Shown: positions 7,701-11,734 of the stretch, piece after piece
Position numbering within the stretch: the stretch's first letter is position 1
Layout of the letters: each line of letters opens with the position of its first letter
Assembly: GCA_028565635.1 (NCBI GenBank)
Contig: JAOXYB010050713.1
Location: 1 to 11,734 of the forward strand
DNA from: Phoronis ovalis
Lineage: Eukaryota > Phoronida > Phoronidae
Reading direction: 5' to 3'
DNA: 11,734 nucleotides
Translations under genes and position numbers: made by a program
Notes under the pieces: model-generated
Seen by the model: the letters and a program-made list of their open reading frames with translations, nothing else
Told to the model about the DNA's origin: nothing
Database searches by the model: none

Positions 7701-10700
7701 CTGAAAGAGTAAAGTGTATCCCAAGGGTAAAGGCTAGAATATTATGGTGCATATATTTTACCTAACATAAATTAAAGCCTCAACCAAATTGAATAGAACT
7801 TCCTATGTAGGCTTCAATGCCCACCGTTACCTAAAATATTGCTTGAAGCATCTAGCCCATATGGCATTTTTTCAATATTTCACATTTTTTAACTGCTCTC
7901 TGGTATTAGAATCACCAAATGTTTTGCAATTTGGTTCAATGTACTTTTAACATTAATCCTAGCAATTAATCTGTTTCAATACTCTCTGAAGCCACCAAGC
8001 AACATTAGTACATTACCAACCATTTTTACTTAAAATACAAATGAACATAGTGGAACTAATGAACTCTCTACCAATGTTTATGCAAATACTGCTACTGACT
8101 CAGTAAATCTAAAGGCTGGAGCTTTTTACCTGCAAGGAAATTGCTTAAAGCACTAGATTTTCCTTTGGTAGCTAAAACATCATAGTTTTTCAGTCTTGTG
8201 TCTGTGAGAACTTGTTTCACTGTTGCACTGTAAATAAGCAATTTTATCAATTGAAATAGCATTAATCCTCATTTAGAGCTGTTCCACTTTTAGTTGTATG
8301 GAAAGCCGGGTGAAGTCATTTCAATAAAAAAAATATATGTGGTGGGTTTCTAATCAATTCATGTATAACAATTTGTAATATTATATTAAATATACTATGG
8401 GTAATGGTGTCATCTAAAAAGTGCATTTTCCCTCCCCTGTACAACTAAAAGGTGAACATCCCTCAAATAAGATCAACCAAAATGATTTTATTCCGAAAGA
8501 CACAATTGCTTCAAAGTAACCTCGGCTAAAAATGAGTTAGTCATCATTTTTAACAGGGCTACTATATGATATGGAATCATAGAAAATCATTTGTTTAGGA
8601 AAATCTTGTCTTACCGTAAATGTGAATCCCATCTCGCAGCATCTGTGATCATTTCTAACACATATTTTGAAGTTTCAAATTCTTCTCTATTTGTCAGTGA
8701 TAAGAATATTTCTAATACTTCATTATAAGATGGTCGATTGGCTAATAATATTTCTAAAGCAGCTGTTCGAATAGTACTATCATATGAACGTCTAGTTAGA
8801 TGATAGATTCTGCTTAGGACTTGTTTTACCTGTAAAGAAGAAATAAATAACCCAAGATAATCATAAGCAAAAAACTGATGAGTGAAAGAATGAGTGAGTG
8901 AGTGAGTGAGTGAATGAATGGATGGCACCCAATGTGGTATGGTTTTTCAGGGTCCCTGCTTGCAACGGGGTATATATTTCAGCCCTGGACACATGCAATT
9001 GGGTATATTTTTTAGATCACTAGGTCCCGAAAATCATGTTTGCTTATAAATGTTTTTAGCCATTTTCTCTGACAACGGGGTATGTGTTTAGCCATCTTTT
9101 TGGGCATTGGGGTATGTTTTTTGCCATAGCTGGCTTGCAATGGATATAGGGTTTTGAGGCTTGGGCCTCACCCTTGTACCATAAATTGGCCAAGTGACCC
9201 CCCGGAGAAGGATTAATGGATGAATGGATGGATGGATGGATGGACAGACGAACTCATGAATGAATAAAAGGATGAGTACATGGATGAAAGAATGAATTAA
9301 AGGCTGTCACATTTCATTTTCTAGTGAATATTACCATCAGGTCTGACTCTGGTTGTAATACAAAAGTGGGCAAGTTTTTTAGTATAACCAGAACAAAATT
9401 TCATACTAACCTCAGCAGAGACATAGTCTCCTCCTAGTGCTTTTAATCCCTTCAGTGCGGTGCCTGACACTGTGTGTTCTTCCCCTTCTTCTGCATATTT
9501 TAGAAATATTTGTAAATTGTTTGGAAACTTAGTATTTCCTAATGCTCTTAATAAAATAGCTTTACAAGGTGCTTCTGTACACGATTCTAATTTTTCTAAA
9601 TATGCTCTTTGGATGTCTTCTACAAGTTGTAAACTTTCATCTTCTTCCGGAAATAAATCATTAGTATATTGGTGCGAGTTTTGTTTAACAAAGGTTCGCA
9701 CAACAGCACCAAGAGCAAGACCAATGGACGCTCTGAGATTTTCATTCTCTACATCTTTTTTGAATAGTTTCTGAAATAAAATCAAAAGAAAACAAATCAG
9801 AGTGAAATTAAAGCGCTATTTTCATTATTATTAAAAATATGGCAAGGGTCATCAAAAAACTGAAACCGTTAATACAGATATGCAATACTATCATTTCTGA
9901 TAGTCCTGGCTCTAATGTTAAACTATCATTAAGGATGATATCAGGATAGAAGTCATATTTTCTAATTAAACTTTTTTTGAAGATCCATTTGCAAAATTTA
10001 CAATATACTTATATTTCCAGATTTCTAAGAGGCTAAGATAAGCAGGTCTGTTAGATATAAATAATCAAACTGAAATATCTTTTTCTATAGACTGAAGTAT
10101 AACATTTGATTTAATTTGACAAAACGGATGTTTTACTGGTACAGTAACTGAATCTAATACAGAATAACTAATTAAAATGTTTAATACCAATAAGTCCTTG
10201 AGCAAATTTATATCAGGATGACTTGAATAAGCTACAGATAGCAAATATCTTTCTGGCAGTTCTATTTCATATTCATCATCAAACTTTAGAAATTCCATGA
10301 GTGCTTCTTGTGCTGATGAAGTCTGTGCAGCTACAGCCAAATCAATCAACTGTGGGCTGTAAAAAATAGCTACTTTGACCTACTATTTTTTGATTACCCA
10401 AATCTGAATTTTTGGTCAAGATTAACACAGACATATTAGACATATTAGAGAATGCTCTCCCTTCACATTAAAATTAAATATTTTTTTCATTCCTAACTCT
10501 TCTTTTCATTTTTGCCTACCTGGCATAACAAAATATCTGCCACACATGTTCGATTCAAAGCTAAAAATAAAATACCAGCAGCAGTTGGCATACTAATTAT
10601 CTTTTAAGTGCACTTGTTGTACAAACACTGTTTTAGTCTATAGTCTTAGCAATCAGGTATTAAAACTGTAGATATCACGGTATGCAGCAAAAACAGTATG

Positions 10701-11261
10701 TATTTTTTCATCACTTACAGAATGTAGTAATTGTCTTCATTCTTGAGAATTTCTAACAGTTTATCTTTACTGGTGTACCTAAAGCTACTTAATAGTTTTA
10801 TAAATGCTTGAGCTGATTCTGGTGTAGCCATGTTTTCTGTGCTTAGGGCATCTTGATACTTGGATATGAGTTTTGCTGTCTGAAAAAAGTACAATGGCAT
10901 CCTTTTATTCCCACTGACTATCATCCAACACACACAGGCAGGTAGTTCAGAGGCAGAAGGAAGAACCACACAATGATTACATCTAATGGCTGCTTTTAAA
11001 AGAATGTGCCCATGAATGAAGAATTGATGGCTGAGCAGTTAGTTGATGCATAATGATAATTCCTGTAGATGACCTGTACATACAGAAAAACTTACAGAAA
11101 AGCAGTCTTCAAAACATTGCTGTTCTTCAACATCAGTAACAGCAAGCATGCCAAAATAACTTTTTCCAGTTGCAGACTTCAGCTTATCCAATACCTCTGA
11201 AACTGTAGTATCTGTGTAGAGATCTCCACCATTTTGTATTTCCAAAAATCGCAAATATTGC
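4566..11261 (-). CDS. MTTP: Microsomal triglyceride transfer protein large subunit, 3' eleven exons
   Basis: The coding exons are 11261-11096, 10879-10719, 10356-10188, 9770-9411, 8829-8615, 8227-8130, 7700-7579, 7157-6957, 6559-6405, 5447-5277 and 4713-4566. All ten introns are GT-AG and the phases fit, giving about 654 residues and a TAG stop. The human protein is 894 residues, so roughly the N-terminal quarter is off the right edge. MTTP works in the ER lumen with protein disulfide isomerase, moving triglyceride and phospholipid onto apolipoprotein B-type lipoproteins. The exons cover the end of the N-terminal barrel, the helical domain (LPQLIDLAVAAQTS, LRASIGLALGAVV, YNEVLEIFLSL) and the C-terminal lipid-binding sheets (VSLRPVTFFEGQGGLMS, FDLSGSISISLW, MCLQMEQPPF). 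The LRPVTFF motif and the NSEQC end identify MTTP rather than vitellogenin or apolipoprotein B, which are larger members of the same superfamily. No frameshift or internal stop appears. Confidence 0.95.
4714..5276 (-). other. MTTP: Last MTTP intron
   Basis: This 563-nt phase-2 GT-AG intron has donor CA|GTGAGT and acceptor TTACAG. It contains an 85-codon plus-strand frame at 4845-5102 that matches nothing I recognise. It also has an 8-bp direct repeat, GATCTTAT, on both sides of CCCGGG at 4825-4846. Confidence 0.88.
5277..5447 (-). CDS. MTTP: MTTP exon, C-terminal lipid-binding sheet
   Basis: This 171-nt exon lies between acceptor TTTTTCAG and donor CA|GTGAGT. It encodes the strand-rich segment GKVQIETSLFKTGLTFNAEA followed by MPFKMCLQMEQPPF. 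It aligns with the human region around ITVDSSFVKAGLE and VCMQMDKDEAPF. Confidence 0.94.
5895..6333. repeat. Degenerate intronic repeat element, copy 1
   Basis: The region contains GGGGTATG at 6029-6036 and TTTACC at 6155, 6185, 6212 and 6233, spaced 30, 27 and 21 bp. It has small inverted repeats such as TTTACC-AAGG-GGTAAA at 6212-6227. A block beginning GGGCCTCAC at 6241 resembles one at 9163 in another MTTP intron. No protein-coding transposon remnant or clear terminal inverted repeats are visible. The boundaries are approximate. Confidence 0.5.
6252..6333. repeat. Perfect 37-bp tandem duplication, about 2.2 copies
   Basis: Positions 6254-6290 and 6291-6327 are identical 37-bp units beginning CCACCAAGTAATTTGGTAAG. 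A partial third copy, CCACCA, follows. Each unit contains the small inverted repeat ACCAA-GTAAT-TTGGT. The exact identity points to a recent duplication or a homogenised array. Confidence 0.92.
6405..6559 (-). CDS. MTTP: MTTP exon, lipid-binding domain
   Basis: This 155-nt exon starts in phase 0 after TAATATTTCAG and ends AG|GTAGGT. It encodes LLLHDHTQRLHLQNGLIAE and FDLSGSISISLWSR. These align with human LLIDHSQELQLQSGL and IDISGAMEFSLWYR. Confidence 0.94.
6560..6956 (-). other. MTTP: MTTP intron
   Basis: This 397-nt phase-0 intron has donor CAG|GTATTG and acceptor AATATTTCAG. It is AT-rich and I see no other feature in it. Confidence 0.9.
6957..7157 (-). CDS. MTTP: MTTP exon with the LRPVTFF motif
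   Basis: This exon holds 67 whole codons. It opens FGLFARGLEAVAG, then has the acidic Ser-rich linker SDGSDDSGSDEE, then MDVSLRPVTFFEGQGGLMS. The last part closely matches human VQLRPVTFFNGYSDLMS and is the strongest single identifier of MTTP in the window. Confidence 0.95.
7158..7578 (-). other. MTTP: MTTP intron
   Basis: This 421-nt phase-0 GT-AG intron has donor TCA|GTAAGT and acceptor TTTGTTACAG. I see no other feature. A minus-strand open frame reads into it from the exon above only because stops are absent by chance. Confidence 0.9.
7579..7700 (-). CDS. MTTP: MTTP exon, start of lipid-binding domain
   Basis: This 122-nt exon follows the acceptor ACTCTTTCAG. It encodes TFGLYLENSNVGIMKKSNMN, which aligns with human YSLDILYSGSGILRRSNLN. 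Confidence 0.92.
7701..8129 (-). other. MTTP: MTTP intron
   Basis: This 429-nt phase-1 intron runs from GCAG|GTAAAA to CTCTTTCAG. It is AT-rich with no other feature seen. Confidence 0.9.
8130..8227 (-). CDS. MTTP: Short MTTP exon at the helical/lipid-binding junction
   Basis: This 98-nt exon completes an Arg codon and then encodes ATVKQVLTDTRLKNYDVLA and KGKSSALSNFLA. It aligns with human VRRVLKEMVAHNYDRFS and SGSSSAYTGYI. It is short, and it is supported by similarity, both splice sites and phase on both sides. Confidence 0.9.
8228..8614 (-). other. MTTP: MTTP intron
   Basis: This 387-nt phase-2 intron has donor ACG|GTAAGA and acceptor TTATTTACAG. I see no other feature in it. Confidence 0.9.
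8615..8829 (-). CDS. MTTP: MTTP exon, helical domain
   Basis: This 215-nt exon opens VKQVLSRIYHLTRRSYDSTI, then RTAALEILLANRPSYNEVLE. It aligns with human [20 protein letters not shown] and [20 protein letters not shown]. It starts in phase 0 after TTCTTTACAG and ends in phase 2. Confidence 0.95.
8889..8925. repeat. (GAGT)n microsatellite
   Basis: About five TGAG units grade into TGAA and TGGA variants. The repeat sits directly left of the 33-bp array. Confidence 0.9.
8935..9205. repeat. Degenerate ~33-bp tandem array, copy 2 of the intronic element
   Basis: Seven diverged units can be lined up by a TAT at 8938, 8971, 9004, 9045, 9081, 9113 and 9145. The spacings are 33, 33, 41, 36, 32 and 32 bp. 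The approximate core is GGGGTATRTTTTTAGCCAT followed by a TGGCTTGCAAC-like end. The array ends in a block starting GGGCCTCAC at 9163 that resembles one at 6241. I see no coding capacity. Confidence 0.7.
9210..9299. repeat. (GGAT)n microsatellite with degenerate tail
   Basis: Pure GGAT/ATGG repeats lie at about 9216-9244. A degraded run of ATGA, GGATGA and GAATGA units reaches to about 9299. Confidence 0.88.
9411..9770 (-). CDS. MTTP: Largest MTTP exon in the window, helical domain
   Basis: This exon holds 120 whole codons in phase 0. It contains NENLRASIGLALGAVVRTF, an acidic stretch FPEEDESLQLVEDIQ, and APCKAILLRALGNTKFPNNL, then LKYAEEGEEHTVS. It aligns with the human helical repeats around LLKYAEAGEG. 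Confidence 0.95.
9771..10187 (-). other. MTTP: MTTP intron
   Basis: This 417-nt phase-0 intron has the rather weak donor TTG|GTATTA and acceptor TTTATTTCAG. I see no other feature in it. Confidence 0.88.
10188..10356 (-). CDS. MTTP: MTTP exon, helical domain
   Basis: This 169-nt exon completes a Leu codon and encodes PQLIDLAVAAQTSSAQEALM, then PERYLLSVAYSSHPDINLLK. It aligns with human [20 protein letters not shown] and ERFLYACGFASHPNEELLR. It ends at the GTATTA donor, where the similarity stops. Confidence 0.95.
10357..10718 (-). other. MTTP: MTTP intron
   Basis: This 362-nt phase-2 intron has donor CT|GTAAGTG and acceptor TTTTTTACAG. I see no other feature in it. Confidence 0.9.
10719..10879 (-). 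CDS. MTTP: MTTP exon, start of helical domain
   Basis: This 161-nt exon opens TAKLISKYQDALSTENMATP, then ESAQAFIKLLSSFRYTSKDK and LLEILKNED. It aligns with human [20 protein letters not shown] and LRTAKKEEILQILK. The acceptor has a strong pyrimidine run, TGTACTTTTTTCAG. Confidence 0.94.
10880..11095 (-). other. MTTP: MTTP intron
   Basis: This 216-nt phase-0 intron has donor TCT|GTAAGT and acceptor TTTTTTCAG. I see no other feature in it. Confidence 0.9.
11096..11261 (-). CDS. MTTP: Most 5' MTTP exon visible in the window
   Basis: This 166-nt exon opens in phase 1 after TATATCTAG and encodes QYLRFLEIQNGGDL, then VLDKLKSATGKSYFGMLAV and EEQQCFEDCFS. Similarity to human is weaker here, but the segment corresponds to the region before and including the Cys pair of SHCKGC. 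The TTG codon near its start is internal, not a start codon. Confidence 0.88.
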
Positions 11262-11734
11262 CTAGATATAATGTTAGTATTTTGACATGATTTTAATAAA
11301 ACAAAATGTGTTTTTGAGAAACATACTAAGACTAAACCATTAACAGCTACAATCAGTTACCGTGTTTTCATTTTTCCTGTTGTTATTATAATCTTGATTT
11401 ATAATGTTTGGAATCTTTGCAGTACTGAAATGGGAACATTTTAAATTTGTTTCAATTAAAATCAGATGTACTTGTCATTTTGATTATGCATAATAAGAGG
11501 GGAGTGCATACCCCTTCACAGATCGCCATTCACCACCTTAAAAAAAGGAAAATCACCATTCCAGACCAGCAGTTTCTAAACCTCATTCACTTTCAGCAAT
11601 AAGTATATATAGTGCTATATTCACCATACACCGTAATTTTCAAACACAATTCCCTAATATATCAATTCACAAACTCACAATTTTCATACAAATCTTGAGA
11701 TCTCCTTTCTGACATTTATAAGATGTTTTTAGAC
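11262..11734 (-). other. MTTP: Part of an upstream MTTP intron
   Basis: I found no further MTTP exon in either reading of this stretch. It contains GGGGAGTGCATACCCC at 11499-11514, whose minus strand reads GGGGTATGCACTCCCC and recalls the core of the intronic repeats. A few loosely related ATTCACC/CACCAT words lie at 11528-11627. Confidence 0.8.

Larger units (their letters stand above)
8830..9410 (-). other. MTTP: MTTP intron filled largely by repeats
   Basis: This 581-nt phase-0 intron has donor GAG|GTTAGT and acceptor TTCTTTACAG. It holds two tetranucleotide microsatellites with a degenerate 33-bp tandem array between them, each annotated separately. Confidence 0.92.

Noticed and set aside
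7354-7752. Single 132-codon minus-strand frame
   Set aside because: Only 7579-7700 within it is MTTP exon. The rest reads through flanking introns that have clear splice sites.

Overview
This window looks like nuclear DNA from a bilaterian animal, probably an invertebrate. The evidence is split genes with GT-AG introns of about 0.2 to 1 kb, AT-rich introns and UTRs, AATAAA signals, microsatellites and degenerate intronic repeats. Both proteins are animal families, but species or phylum cannot be read from the sequence. I see no bacterial, plasmid, phage or CRISPR feature.

Two partial genes lie tail to tail. On the plus strand, positions 1-901 hold the 3' end of ZCCHC24, a CCHC/3CxxC zinc-finger protein. 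The window contains the end of an intron, an exon at 419-583, a short intron with an unusual GC donor, and the terminal exon at 788-901. A long AT-rich 3' untranslated region follows, with AATAAA signals at 2467, 2889, 3326, 3589 and 3735. It carries what looks like an extended miR-124 target at 3340-3357.

On the minus strand, 11261 down to 4566 holds the last eleven coding exons of MTTP, the large subunit of microsomal triglyceride transfer protein. I rebuilt all eleven exons with matching phases. Together they encode about 654 residues, corresponding to the end of the N-terminal barrel, the helical domain and the C-terminal lipid-binding domain. The 5' exons lie beyond the right edge. A candidate MTTP poly(A) signal at 4025-4030 puts the two transcript ends only about 0.25 kb apart.

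The two longest MTTP introns with repeats, 5448-6404 and 8830-9410, carry related repeat DNA. One has a degenerate 33-bp tandem array flanked by tetranucleotide microsatellites, the other a perfect 37-bp tandem duplication, and they share a terminal block.

The genes are not known to act in one pathway: MTTP loads lipid onto apolipoprotein B-type particles in the ER, and ZCCHC24 is a poorly characterised putative RNA-binding protein. I found no new multi-gene system. The points most worth checking are the miR-124-like site, the GC-AG intron, the possible alternative CxxC exon at 1500-1619, and the intronic repeat family.
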